Source of the DNA: Anagrus nilaparvatae | Taxonomy: Eukaryota; Arthropoda; Insecta; Hymenoptera; Mymaridae | DNA length: 64,000 nucleotides | Direction: 5' to 3' | Assembly (NCBI GenBank): GCA_022575985.1 | Contig: JAKSXM010000002.1 | Location: 16,851,001-16,915,000 of the forward strand | Part shown: in pieces, positions 13,607 through 28,100 of the stretch | How positions within the stretch are numbered: position 1 is the first letter of the stretch | Layout of the letters: every line of letters starts with the position of its first letter | Position numbers and translations under genes: made by a program | Notes under the pieces: model-generated | The model's database searches: none | Told to the model about the DNA's origin: nothing | What the model saw: the letters and a program-made list of their open reading frames with translations, nothing else

Positions 13607-14365
13607 CACGTAATTTATTAAACTCTTTATTTCACCTAATAAACAATGTTTAAATGGAAAATCAAAAAATACGTATCTAATAATTTTGTACACACTACAA
13701 AAGCAATATAAACAAATTCTATGGGTGTTTATGATCGCGCGTCAGTTATATACAAATAAATTATTATACGTTAATTAAAACTGTATTTCTAATATAAAAA
13801 TAATTGTTACTTTAATAAACATTTAAAATTTAAATATTAAATAAAAATCTGGAGCTATTGTAGAGGGCGCGTGGACTAATTTTTTTCTCACAGGTGTCAA
13901 AAACCAATTCCAGTTAAAAATAGATTTAAAAATATTACTGCACTAATAATAAAAATAACAGCATCACCTTGGTCACTTTAAATACAAATGAAATTCTGTA
14001 ATAATAATAACAATGATTATTATAAAATAAATTTTATATTTATTATCCTTCTATTTACATTTTTTAAATCATTTTTACAAACGACGCGTTTCGAAAATTA
14101 TATTTTCATTTTCAAGTTAATCTCAATTAATGAGAATTGTGATAAAATTATTTTAAAAAATATTAAACATAACATATTTGTTGATTTCATGTTTACACTT
14201 AGAGCAACTTATTTAAACTGAACTTATTTACAAAATTGATATAAATTAAAATTGAATAATAATAATTTAATAATAATAGTGTGTGCTTTTTGTTATGTAA
14301 AATTAAAAATAAAATAAAGTATTTAATTGGTAATTTAAATTTAAATGGTATAATTGTAAACATAA

Positions 14366-15511
14366 ACAATGAACTAATAAAAAAATTAATGAACTAATAA
14401 AATTAACACACATTATTTTACAACAAAATTACTTCACATTCAATAATCAATATTTCTTACAAAAAGATGACCTTGCTATGGGCAACCCATTAAGTTGTCT
14501 TCTAGCTGATCTTTGCATTAATAAATTCGAAAATGAAAACATATTTACAGATTCTAATTCCCACCGAAAAAATATAATAAGCTATAATAGTTATGTTGGT
14601 GATATTTTTATAATTTATAATGGTACACATAGACAAATTGAAAGCTTCAAAAACTATAACTTAAATAAATTTAATGATAAAATACAATTTACTAAAGAAA
14701 TAGAAGAAAATAACACAATAAATTTCTTAGACATAAAAATTACAAAACATGAAGAAAAACTAAAATATTCAATTTACAGAATACCCACAACCACTGACAT
14801 TGTCATGCACAACACATCACATCACCCCCGTAACCAAAAAATGGCAGCCTTTAATTCACTGATACACAGAGCATTGTCAATTCCTATGGACATAACAATG
14901 AAATAAATATCATAAAACTTATTGCTAAAAACAATGGCTATAATGTAAATTTAATTAACCATTTAGTACAAAAACATAAATATAAAAGAGAAAACACTAT
15001 AATTAAAAATTCTGAAAAAACATACGTATGATCAATATTTACTACACAAACATCTAATATTTTAAGTAATGTTACAAAAAAACATAATGTATACATTGGT
15101 TTCAAAACTGATAACAAAGATAAAAAATATTTAATCTATAAAAACAAAAATAAAGAAAACGATATAAATGATTTTATTCATAAATCAGGTATATACAAAG
15201 TTAAAAGTCTATATTGTGAAAAATATTACATTGGACAAACGGGTAGAAGTTTTTTAAAAAGATTTATAGAACATAAGCCAAAAACAACATCAATTAAAAG
15301 TAAAAATACTAATTTTGGATTACACCTGATCAATGAAAATCATGATTGCAAAAGTATACATGATTATTTAACACCAATTCATTATTACAACAAAAGTAAA
15401 TATATGGACACGTTAAAAGAATTTGAAATTTATAAATACACAAAAATTGACAAAAATAACATGCTCAATGATAAACTAGTTTTTAATAATAACGTATTAT
15501 TTACCATTTAA
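14366..15511 (+). pseudogene. PLE-2 reverse transcriptase plus GIY-YIG endonuclease, decayed
   Basis: The part of a Penelope-type polyprotein from RT motif B onward. Seen: DDLAMGNPLSCLLADLCIN (the usual AMGSPLSP..AD), SYVGDIFII at the catalytic YVDD position with the first Asp replaced by Gly, INFLDIKITKHEEK, and HHPRNQKMAAFNSLIHRA. A frameshift follows near 14900 and an in-frame TGA near 15030. The frame then continues into GIYKVKSLYCEKYYIGQTGR with FLKRFIEHK, a GIY-YIG domain, to a stop at 15511. The N-terminal RT motifs are missing. The lost Asp, frameshift and stop make it non-functional. Confidence 0.9.
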
Positions 15512-15627
15512 ATTTAAATACTTTATTTTATTTTTAATTTTATATAATAAACTAACAGCACACACTATTCAAAACTTTTTAAGTTTAATAGAAAGAAAAA
15601 TATTCAGAACATATTAATAGTAAATCA

Positions 15628-15815
15628 CAGTCCTAGGCCAGAAAAATAAAGAATGGCTCGGCTTCGCCTCGGAAGGTAATTTACGTGCGATTTGGGTCAT
15701 TCTTATGGCCGAGGATTGTACAAAATTTTTCTGCGACTGTGTCAAGAAAATACGTCTTTGCCGGACGCGCAGCGTCCGGGAAATACGTACTTTCGGGCCG
15801 CAGTACAGAAAATTA
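15628..15815. mobile_element. Dispersed short repeat, copy 2
   Basis: Same family as 7851-8046, partly inverted: CTCGGCTTCGCCTCGG, GCGATTTGGGTCATTCTT and TTTTTCTGCGACTGTG are visible. It lies inside PLE-2, between the coding remnant and the right end. Confidence 0.55.
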
Positions 15816-18800
15816 ATTTATTAAATTAATTTTAGTTTATTAAATTTCTAATCAATTATTTCATTAAATATTTAAATACTAAAAATATTATCAGTATTAT
15901 GTTTATTATTTGCACTTAATGCTTACTTTTAAGATTATAAAAAATTTAAAAATAATTAATTAATTAAATAAAATAATGGAAATATATAATAATATTTTAA
16001 AAAATTTAAACAAGGATGATAATCATTTTTTTCTATGTTGAGGTTCTTCCTATGTAAAGAACCCTCGCGGCGAGCACTCTTTACGGGAATAAATGGCATA
16101 TAGCTATATTGATGTTTTTAATCTGTATTTTCCGTCGAATTGAAGTTTCGAAATGGCACATATACAGCTTTTCACACAAGGAGTGGAAAATCGGGAAATT
16201 TTTTTTCACCATTAAAAAGAGCGCACTTTAATTAGTATAGTGAGTTTTTTATTTTTTTAAAAACTATCTAATAACATCATTAAATCGATAGAAACGCGTT
16301 TCGTTTAATATCTCGAAATGATTAAAATTCCTATATTGAGGTTTTTAATCTGTAGGGCAGTATTATTATTAAATTATTATTATTCAATTTTAATTTCTAT
16401 CAATTTTGTAAATAAGTTCAGTTTAGATAAGTTGCTCTAAGGGTAAACATGTAATCAGCAAATATGTTATGTTTAATATTCTTTTAAATAATTTTATTTA
16501 TTTATTATTTATTTTGAAAAAATTTGGCGCAGGCATGGCCGATGCGCAATATGATACAATATTGTATAATGGTTAAGAGTATAAGTACATAGTACATACA
16601 TAAAATTTAAGTGAATAAAAATAAATATGAATATAATTAATATTATAAAATATAATAATAATAAAAATAAAAATTAAATTAAATTTAATATATGAATAAT
16701 AACAATTTTTGCTTAATTATGATTTAAGTTTTAATATTTAGACATATTTTTGACAAAAGAAAAAAAGTATATTTTAACTTGATTATTTCTTAAAAAGATC
16801 TGGTGTTTTTTGTAGATATAATAGGTATTTCATGATATGGATTTTAAATGTATTTTATCACAATTCTCATTAATTGAGATTAACTTGAAAATGAAAATAT
16901 AATTTTCGAAACGCGTAGTTTGTAAAAATGATTAAAAATTGTAAATAGAATTATAATAAATATAAAATTTATTTTATAATAATCATTGTTATTATTATTA
17001 CATTATTATTTTACAATTTGGAGACGAACTAAATTAAAGTTTATCTCAAAAATATATTATGGAACAGATTTAGAGACCCATTCATGAAAACTTACGTACG
17101 CTTTACAAATATTAAACCAAGTATTATAATAAAAATAAATATTTCTAAAATTTTGCAGAAGGCTTATAGAAATAACAGAATATATTGCTATCAGCTGAAT
17201 TTAGGTAGAAATAACATTCTGAATAAAGAATACGCAAACTAAAAAAAGAAGACAAACTTTATACCTATAAAACTGAGATCTCGCCAATTCGTCCATTTTG
17301 GAGCAATAGCGTCTAAGCGAAGAAAATCTTTTATAACTTCTTACAAAAAGCATAAACATACACAAAATTTTTAAAATAAATTAAATACACCTTGCTTTAT
17401 GTGTGTAAGCTTCCTAATTAAGAATTTTTCCAGCTGATTCTATTAACAAAAAAAGCGCGCGCGCTAGTAATCTAGCCCCTTCTTAAATTTGTTTACTACT
17501 TTATATTATTTTTTTAAATATAAACTCAAATATGTAAATATAGCAATTTACATATAATATAATACCTAATCAACAAGTTTTTTATAACGAAAAAAATATA
17601 TTAATCGTTTAAATAACAATAAAAACATCAAAACCGTGACAGGGTTTTAAACGGGCACCCCAGCTGTTGATTAAAGTAGGTAAAGTCAGCTGTTGAGACC
17701 AGGGTTAAAAAAATTAAAATTTTGACTTTAAAATCAATACATTCATTTTTTCCGGATTTTAATAGCTCCCATCCTTTTTTCATCCTTTGTGAAAGTTATT
17801 TATTTTGACCATTTTTACTTAATAATGTTACAGAGTTAGGACTTTACAAAGTTATCATTAACGTTAAATAAATAGAATTTGATAAATATATTTATTTATT
17901 TGCAAAATTACATTAATATACCAGAATTTTTGATTAAATTAAATATAGTACATTTAAAAATTTAAATATCAAACAAAGTAATTGTAAAAACTTATTCAGT
18001 TTCAATAAGCAAAGACAATACAATACAGTCAACAAAGTTGAAATAAACAGTAAAAATATGTTGCTTGAAACTTATACTTATGTATCATTGTAAAATCATT
18101 ATCTTTTTATATGGATTGTTAAATCATGAAATTTTATGATGGTTTTAATTCTTTTTTAAAATTTAAATTAAGTTTTGGTTAAATTGCAGTATTCCAAAGT
18201 TTTTAACTGGTGGAATGTCTGCTTGAGTTTTTAAAAGGACAACAAAATTGGTTAAAATGTATATTATCAAGAAATTGCAAAATCATGCTCAAAATTTTAC
18301 AATTAAGAATTCGTTAATTTGTTAATTAAGTTAAAATTAAATATAGATAAGGTATAAGATCGTAAATTAAAACAAAAAATAAAGTTATTACGCAAGGGTC
18401 CATTATTTCCTGATTCGACGAGAAATTCAAATTAAAAGGGAAAATAATGCAAAAAAATTAGATATCAATGTTAGTTAAAATAAGTATGCATTAAAAAAAT
18501 TACATGTCTGCTTTAAAATAATTTATGTAGTAATTTGAGTTCACGGGTTGAATCTAACAGATCTTGACCCCTTGGTATAAGAGTGTTTTTTTATTTTGAA
18601 CAAATTCTCCCCTACTTTAATCTCATAGGCCTTCTGGGCCTAGAAAAATGAATTTCAATGTTAAAAAATGGGATCATTTTTCTGTATAACGCTTAAAGTT
18701 AATCAAAAACCTTTTAATTTTTCTCGTTGTTTTTTTTTAAGTGTCTAGTTTCAAACGCAATAAGCCGATTTTTTTCTGCGACTCATTTTTGCGGTTCTGC

Positions 18801-19148
18801 AGATCCGGACTAACGAAAAAATAATCCGTAACCAGCAAAGGCAACTCAAAGTACGAAACAAAAATCCAGTTTAGTCAAGTTAGAATAACTTAGTAAGAAT
18901 TACTAAAGTAGTAAAAAACTTTTTTGTTTTGCGTTTTTTTGACTTGTTTAGTTGCGTTTGCGATTTATGGCTAAAACTTTCGGTTATGAATAAATTCAGC
19001 CTAAAAAAATTCGATTCACAGCGCTTAAAATTAGACTCTTGTACACACAAAATGAGTCCAACCAGCATTTTTTTGATGATATTCAAGATTCAAGCAAAGT
19101 AGCCTAGCTATGTAGTTATATTTTTGGTTTTTTTTTTGATTTTTATAA

Positions 19149-22100
19149 TTAATTTTTTTGATGAGTCTTTCTAAGAAAAGTACAGTACCTCATGGACATA
19201 TTCACAACCTGAAAAAATTATTCATTACTGCTTCAAACGAACATGGCTTCAAAAACTTATCTTAACAGGCATCAGGTATAATTTTTAAATTAATTATTAA
19301 ATTTTGCTTTTATTCCCATGTAATAAAAACAATGATACACGAGTATACAATATGTATACAGGATTGTATACAAAAAAAAGAATACAAAAATGACTGTATA
19401 CAATTTTTTAATTGCATACAATTCAACCAGATTTGACACCTGAATACAATCCAACCAGATTCGACGAATGAGAATTAGAAAATTTAGAAAAGAGAAAAAG
19501 AACAGAAAAATGGCCCCGCAATTCGGCTCCAGGTTTATTGCCTCATGACACCAGAATATACCTAAAGTTCTAAAAAAAACATCCATTTTCTTCTAAATTT
19601 TCCAAGGAGTCTTGTTCACAATTCGTGGTGATCTCTTCAGTGAAATTATTTTTTATCTTATAATCGTTTTTTACCACGAGTTTCCATTAAGCATTGCCTT
19701 AAAATTATTTTCTATAAATTTATTTTGGATTACACTTATGAAAAGATTCTCTGTAATCCCAATACCATTTGTGTATACAATCATCTTGTTTTCTTTTTTT
19801 TAAACAATTTTTTCATTTAAAATTCGTGTTTATGTTAGGCGGCGTTTATGTTTTTACTTTTTTTTTTCTTCTACATTTTTTTGTAGCATTTTTATCAGAA
19901 AAAATTTTCATCATTGTTGTCAAAATTTGTAATTAAGGACGCTCTGGCCAATGAATTCCCCAAATAAGACATATACTGGTTATTAGAGGAAAGTCTCAGG
20001 AATCGAATGGTATGGGCCTTATAGTCGATAGTCGTGCATAATTTTGAGATACAAACGTCCAAAGATAAGTAAATATTACATTAGTCTTATGGGAAGAATT
20101 CAGGAAGTTGATTATTTTTACCATCAAATCGCGAATTCCCGAATGCAGATAGTGATAAATTGAAAGTTGAAAGCTTAAAGAATTTATTGGTACTTTCCAA
20201 ATATGAGGTATACGTGGGAAATTTCGTGTAATTAAACGAAGAAAACTTTATAACGCAGTTTTAGCAGCAAGGACGCCATATTGTTTGTTTATTATACAAA
20301 GCGCGCGCACTAAAGGTTATAGTAAATAAAAACCCAAATTTAATATTATTCTTTAATTCGTAATTTCATATTTATTAATTAAGGTTGATCGCTTGACAAT
20401 TAAAATTACGGTATTTTGACAGATCATTTTTCGTGGTAGCTTAAATAAAAAAAAAAGTACGACAACGTCGCACAATGTTTCCAGGCGCGCGATTTTATTT
20501 ACATGATTATTATTATAACATTATACGTGTATTTTAAACGACGGCGTTGTCACCTTAAAATTTTCATTAGTTTTTTATTTTTTTTAATTAAAATATCTTT
20601 TACATGAAATCCACAATTTTTTTAAAAAACGGATAGAAGTTTCTTTAAGAATTAATTTACTTGGTGCAATTTTTTTAAAAAAAATCTATTGTTCAGTTTC
20701 GGCGTTGACAGTAAATTAAAATCTGAAATCCATGTTTTTTGACACGGCTCCTATGCTTGCAATGTATAAGGATTCAACTTTGGAGCTTTGTATCTCCTAA
20801 ACGAAAACGACAATTTTCTTAAAATTTTATTTTAATGTGTATTATTATAATATAAAGTCCCTATAAAAATTTTAGCGATTTCTATTGTCGTCAAAATAGC
20901 TAGCGATCAACCTTAAGTAATAATTTATTATTTTTAAATAAATTTTTTTCCATAAAATAATTTGTAAACTGCATTTAATATGAAATATTAATATTTATTT
21001 GATAAATATGTACACGGAAGTTTAAATTTGAGTTTTGAATTTGTTCTTTTTGCAGAAGTACTGCGTGATTAAAAAGTAATAACACTTTAAATGTAAATTA
21101 GTAAATTAGAGATATTTACCATTAAATTTGTAAATATTATTTAAAAAATTAATTTTTTGAATTTATAAAGTATTATTTGTATCATTTAAATAGTTAAATG
21201 TGTATTATTTTTTTTATCACTCAACGACTTGGGATTCAAGGCCAGAGCGTCGTTAACAAAAAAAATAAAACTTTTGCAAAAATCAGTTCGGTTATCGAGG
21301 TTAAGAAAATTATTTAATTTGAAAACGAGCGGTCAGTTTGGCTTGACGCGATCAACTGATTATTTTTTTTTTTATTTGACAATTGTTATAGCAACGCAAT
21401 AAAAATAAACAAGCAACTTCGCGTTTTTATGTTGCTATAACAATTGTTAAATAAAAAAAAAAAATAATCAGTTGATCGCGTCAAGCCAAACTGACCGCTC
21501 GTTTTCAAATTAAATAATTTTCTTAACCTCGATAACCGAATTAGTATAGGCCTGGAGCACGGTTTTATTTGCGATTTTTTTTGAAAGCATGTCCATGGAA
21601 TTTTTCGACGGTAATTTTAGTTTTTGGGGTCGCTGATTCCAAATCCTTAGTCCGTTTTGACCTAACGTGGTCCAATTTGGCGTATTGCCCATTTTAGGTT
21701 TTTTTTGCAATTTTTTGCTAAAATTTTTAATATATTACCATTTTTCTCACACTACACTTATATTTTTTGGGTCGTTATACCTAATTATCATATATACTCA
21801 TATAAAAAAAATAGTAGCCCATAATAGGGATTCTTAGGCTATTTTTCACGCTTTTGGGCTAATTTTAGCTACTTTTATGAAAAATAATACCAATTTTTAT
21901 CTACAACTTCTGGTTTTTGAGTATTTTAAGGTAGTTAAATACGAATATTATTTTTAATTTATCTAAAAACGGTGAAGTAGCTCATAATAGGCACTTATAA
22001 GCTGTTTTTAACGTTTTTGGGGTAATTTAAGCTAATTAGCCCAAAAAGCGTGAAAAATAGCCTAACAAGGGTTATTATGGGCTATTATAGGCTATCATTT

Positions 22101-25100
22101 ATGTTTAGTATGAGTAGATATGATAATTAGGTATAGAGACCCAAAAAACATTAGTGTAGTGTGAGAAAAAATGGTAATATATTAAAAATTTTAACAAAAA
22201 AAGGCAAAAAAACGTTAAAAGTGATCTAAAATGGGCAATTACGCAAAATTGGACCACGTTAGGTCAAAACGGACTTCGGATTTGGAATCAGCGACCCCAA
22301 AAACTAAAATTACCGTCGAAAAATTCCATGGACATGCTTTTAAAAAAAATCGCAAATAAAACCATGCTCCAGGCCTATACTAAATTGATTTTTGCATAAA
22401 TTTTATTTTTTTTATTAATTACAAATTTTGACAACAGTGATGAAAATTTATTCTGATAAAAATGCTTCAAGAAAATGTAGAAGAAAAAAAAAAGTAAAAA
22501 CACAAACGCCGCCTAACATAAACACGAATTTTAAATGAAAAAATTGTTTAAAAAAAAGAAAACAAGATGATTGTATACACAAATGGTATTGGGATTACAG
22601 AGAATCTTTTTATAAGTGTAATCCAAAATAAATTTATAGAAAATAATTTTAAGGCGATGCTTAATGGAAACTCGTGGTAAAAAACGATTATAAGATAAAA
22701 AATAATTTCACTGAAGAGATCACCAAGAATTTTGAACAAGACGCCTTGGAAAAATTAGAAGAAAATGGATTTTTTTTAGAAATTTAGGTATATTCTGGTG
22801 TCATGAGGCAATAAACCTGGAGCCAAATTGCGGGGTCATTTTTCTGTTCTTTTTCTCTTTTCTAAATTTTCTAATTCTCATTCGTCGAATCTGGTTGGAT
22901 TGTATTCAGGTGTCAAATCTGGTTGAATTGTATGCAATTAAAAAATTGTATACAGTCATTTTTGTATTCTTTTTTTTGTATACAATCCTGTATACATATT
23001 TGTATACTCGTTGTATCATTGTTTTTACATATTATTATCCAATTTTTTGCTAGGAGTCAAAATCTATTAATTAAATTAAATATTGTGTTGGTAGAAAAGT
23101 TTTCAATAATAAATTTGGATAACAAATTTTGAATTTACTTTTTTTTTGAATTTACTGATTTCTTTCTGCTATATTTTACACAATATTTAATTATGTCATA
23201 AATTTATTTTTTTGGCATAAAAACTGTATCTAGGGATTTTTGGTGTCACAAACATTGAAATTTTAATAAAACTTAACCCCAATTTCTTCCCTACCCATAT
23301 TATTGACCAAAAATTGGAAAATTTTTAAGAAAATTTGCTGAATCTCCAATATTATTTAATTAAGCTGCTATTTTGAATTCTGAAATGCTAAAAATTCCGT
23401 ACGGCATAAAGAAATTTTTTCATAGAGATATATAATCTTGACTATGTGTAATTAAATGAAATTAAATGTAATTAAATGTAATAAATTTAATTAAATGTAA
23501 TTAAATAAACAACTTTAAATTTTGAATATTTTTCTGAAACCAGCACATTTTTCTGAAACTGATCTCTGTCTTGTTGAGGGGACAACATCTTTAATGCAAT
23601 TTTGATTGCACGTAGAGGACTGAGCATACTTGAGAATCCCATATGACACAAACATATTAATTCCTTTTATTATGCTGAAGATTTGGCGTATTATTTCCAT
23701 ATAAAATACCAATTTTTTGTCCCAATTCTCAACCTGAATTTTGAATTTAAATATTTAGATGTCAGTTTCGCATTCTGGATTATCTAAAACCCCATATAAC
23801 ATATAAAAAATTAATTTATATATAATTATTGAGATTCGGAAAATTTTTCCGATTATAGGCTAATTTCTCGTTGAATTTTCGTACTAAAATTTGGAATTTT
23901 AAAATTTAGTTAGCAGGTTCGGATTCTGCACACTTGAGAACCCGATATGATATATAGAAACTAATTTCTTATATAACCTTGTAGAATCGGAAAATTCTGT
24001 CGAAAATTGGCCAGTTTTTTGTCAAAAATAAGGATAGGGATGAAATTAGGGTTAAATCCGATTAAAATTTCAATTTTTGTGATCCATGCTACCCCTAGAT
24101 ACAGTTTTTATGCCAAAAAATTAAATTTAATACAATAATTTAAAAGTGACGCACAAAAAAAAAACTTTAAAAAGTAAAAAATCGCGGTCTATTTCTATAA
24201 TTTGCTTAAAAATATTTTTTTAAAAAAAGGAACTGATATCAAATTTAAAAAAGGGGTTCTATTCCGTCAGGAATGTATGCTGTCTTTTAATTATTGACTA
24301 ATTCTTTATCCTTAACAATGTTGTCATTGATAAAAAAATTATACAGCTCTATGTTTCAATAATATTAAATTTATCATTATGGATAAAAGATTAAAATTAA
24401 ATAGAGCCAGCGGTTTCTCAAGTTTGGATGAAAATTATCACCGCTGGCCTATTTAAATTTAATCTTTTATCCATAACGATAAATTTAATATTATTGAATC
24501 ATAGAGCTGTATAATTTTTTTATCAATGACAACATTGTTAAGGATAAAGAATTAGTCAATAATTAAAAGACAGCATACATTCCTGACGGAATAGAACCCC
24601 TTTTTTAAATTTGATATCAGTTCCTTTTTTTAAAAAAATATTTTTAAGCAAATTATAGAAATAGACCGCGATTTTTTACTTTTTAAAGTTTTTTTTTTGT
24701 GCGATATCAATTATTTTTTAAAAGTTATAATATGTATAGCAAGCTTTTGTAATTTTCTTTGCGTGAAGGCAGTTTTATTCCTTTATTTACACAGCTTGTA
24801 ATTATATTATAAGAAAATAGATGAAAAAAAGAATTTATTAGGAAACAAATTTTTAATATTTTTTATTTATTTTTGTTTTTAAATTTTTTTGAGTTTCAAA
24901 TATTTATATTAAAAATTTTTAAATTCTTTTAAATTAATTTTTTTTTCTATTTTACGATATATTCTAATAAGCCTTGGTTCCCGTCGTTGTAAATGTTACT
25001 CTTTCTCCTTCTTTCTCTTATCCATGCTTTCTCTATTTTTTTAGTGTATTATATTAGTTTTATTATTCATTAACACATGGATTATAATATATAAAAATAC

Positions 25101-28100
25101 AACTCGCGTCTTAATTGTTTCTCTCTCGCCGTCTCCTCTTTTTTTTGTCTAAATCATCATATCTATCTATGTATCTATACTATAGTACAAGTATAGTATT
25201 TTTTATTTTTAATACATATACACAAATCTCGCGTCTTACTTCTTTCTCTCTCCATCTCCTCTATTTTTATTTGTCTATCCTCTCGCGTTAAAGTCTAAAA
25301 GAAAAAAAGTTAAAAATCGTAAAATTATAAGTGCGTTTTACGGAGTACCTGGGGTTTTTATTATTAAAAATGTTTCACGATAACATTGTACGCATTATAT
25401 TTGATGTATTTTAAATAATATTTAACAATTAATTTAAATATTTAAATAAAATAAACAATAATTAAATTTTTTTGTAGGTTAGAGAACCCCTAGGTTAAAT
25501 TATAATAAGCACTGAGTGCTTCGAGTCTCTTTTTATAGAAATAGACTCGATGCACTACTGTGCATCGTAATTTAAAGTATTTTAAGTATTTTAATCGCTT
25601 TTAAATCTTTAATACTTTGAATCCCTTGGCACTTTACAGTCCCTTGGCACCTGTTGCCTTACGTCATATTTGTCAAAATAAACTTTTTTAAGACCCGTTT
25701 AAGAATGTTCTCTTTATACTTACTACTCCATATGTTTCTAAATTTCCATCAATGAATAATATCTTTATTTTCAAAGGCTTCAAGCTTCTCAACATCATAA
25801 AAGAAATTAATTTTCGTGTTTTAAATGATGCTTCAAGCCAATCAGCGTCGTAGCTATAATATTTAAAATACAAAAAAATTATTTAAAGTTAATAAAAAAT
25901 AGTTATGTAGGCCGTTAATTAATAAGCTAATCTAAAAAAAAAGACAAAATTTAAAATGGCATCGGGAAAATATGTTTTTCAAAGACTCTACAAAGATTAT
26001 AAAGAAAGAAAGGAAAGTCGAATATTTTTATTCAAAATTCATTTAAAGAAAGGAAAATATTTATTTAACGAACAAGCTTAGTCTTGGTCGATAAATAAAT
26101 ATATTTCCTTTTATTTATGATCAATTAATGATAAAAAAGCCAATTCTAGTAACAACAGCACAATAAGTATTAATCATATTATATAGTCTGCCATCCACTT
26201 TACGTGTCCAGTAGCAAATTTTGATACTAGCAAAGGGGCTATCAATGCTTTAGCAACACCAAATCACACTGAATAGTTATGAATCGGTTTAACATATTAA
26301 AAAAACATACCGAATATCCTACGTTCATGTCAATAGTTCTTAAGAGCCTAAAAACACAGGGGTGGAATTTTTGTTTTTCACTGCGCGCACTAACCTTAAT
26401 TTTGTTTTTCATTTTCTAGTATTTTGTAGTTTTCTTTCATACCGACGTAATGTTATTTAAATGAAGTTGGTATTACAGAAAACTGCAAAATACTAGAAAA
26501 CGAAAAACAACAATTAGGTTACTGGGGTGGAATTTTTGTTTTTCACAAGGCGCACTAACCTAATTTTTGCTTTCCGTTTTCTAGTATTTTATAGTTTTCT
26601 GTCGTACCAACTTCATTTAAATAACATTACGTCGGTATGACAGAAAACCGCAAAATACTAGAAAATGAAAAACAAGATTAAGGTTAGTGCGCGCAGTGAA
26701 AAACAAAAATTCCACCCCAGGGATTCATGTTATAAGACAGGAGTTTTTAGGCTATATTCAAAATATTGTTATAGCGTTGCATCTTAAACTGTCCACTTCA
26801 GGTTAATTTAAATTTTTTTGCATATCGACTTTTAATCTATGTAAACCCCAATTTTCCAACAGTAATTCTCTTGCCGTTAGAGAGTTATTTTGGGTCGAAA
26901 ATGGGCATTCGGTTTATTGACTATAAAGGTAAAAAAATTACTGATAGAAAATAGCGATTCCCAGAGATCAAAAGGTGATACTTAAACGGAAAATTGGGAA
27001 CAACTGGAAGAGGAATAAAGCTACATCGATATTTAGAAGATGGAGTAAAAACCCCTATCTTATAATGTGGAGCCCTGTATTTCTAGGCCTAGAAAGATTA
27101 TAGGCATAAACGGAGGGTATCTGTTATGATTTTTCAAGATAATAAACTGATCTCTAACCATTCGTTGGTATTTGGTGTTCCAAAAGTATTGCACTCTCCT
27201 TGTACGATATTTCAACCATATACTTATTTATAATCATTTGTTAAACATAATCATTTTAAAATAAATTTATAATAATATAAAATCTCTAAAGAAAAAGAAC
27301 TTCGTCAGAATGTTCATTTTTATTTTTCTAGCAAGTAGATATAGATAACCCGATTACTGGAGAGCAACAATAATTTTTCTTGTCAGCGGCCAGAAACCAC
27401 GTATTTCCCGCGTTTTCGTTATAAAAGTCGCGTTTTCGACCATAAATAAAGAATGACCCAAATCGCAGTTTACGTACGATTTGGGCCTTAATAAAGAATG
27501 ACCCAAATAGCAATTTACGTACGATTTGGGCCATTCTTTACTTTTCTGGATACGGATCGTAATATACTATATTTATATACTTGCAGGCTATAATGACCAT
27601 ACTCCAGTTTTGAGAGTCCATCTTTATATTGCCCTTTATAAATAATAGCAAATTCTTAACCGGCTCGTAGAAATAATTATTTTATCAAATTCGTCATGAT
27701 ATGTGAGTCTGGCGCCCCCTAGAACGGTACTACTGAGGATCTCCAAAGCGTTGTTTAAAATTAAAAAACACAATTCTTCTTAAAATTTTAATCTTCGCTT
27801 ATTTTAAATTATTAGATTGTTTTAAAACCTTTTATAGAATGATTGATTTGAATAGATTGAAAAATATATTTTAAGAATGATTTTTAAATTTTAATAAATT
27901 AAAGTATACTTAAAAGTTAAAACTAAATTAAACCTTGTTTCTTTATCCAAGTTATTTTATCTCTATCTGAACTTTCGGGATCCGGAAAAAAGGTTTGAGA
28001 TTAAAATTTGATTGATTTCGTTATAATATTCCTAATAAATCTACTCTTTTACATTTTCTTAAACTTCCGGGCCATAAATGTTTTGAGATAACATTTTATA

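Larger units (their letters stand above)
13985..17010. mobile_element. Penelope-like element PLE-2 with inverted ends
   Basis: The left end (13985-14280) recurs inverted at 16370-17010, where an extra stretch of about 350 bp splits it. Both ends carry a hairpin ending CGAAACGCGT, the position of hammerhead-like motifs in PLEs. The RT/GIY-YIG pseudogene lies between. It sits in the interval between OR-A and OR-B. Confidence 0.75.
19309..23029. mobile_element. Foldback element with two nested insertions (OR-B intron 8)
   Basis: Left arm 19309-19934 plus 21257-21405 pairs with right arm 21406-21541 plus 22383-23029. The arms are about 775-780 bp and the palindrome centre is near 21405. The left arm hosts the element at 19933-21256 and the right arm the MITE at 21542-22382. 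Removing both leaves a palindrome of about 1.55 kb. Unit A near 2440 is the empty site. Mirrored open frames in the arms are by-products. Confidence 0.85.

Noticed and set aside
21510..21710. 66-codon ORF
   Set aside because: Spans the foldback/MITE junction on repeat DNA.
19290..23132. Mirrored hydrophobic ORFs (19612-19803 and 22548-22739; 19290-19586 and 22923-23132)
   Set aside because: They are the same sequence in opposite arms of the foldback, with no family match; membrane-like composition follows from AT-richness.
27328..27534. 68-codon minus ORF with a duplicated KLLFGSFFI/KLRFGSFFI
   Set aside because: The duplication reflects the tandem AAAGAATGACCC repeat units.
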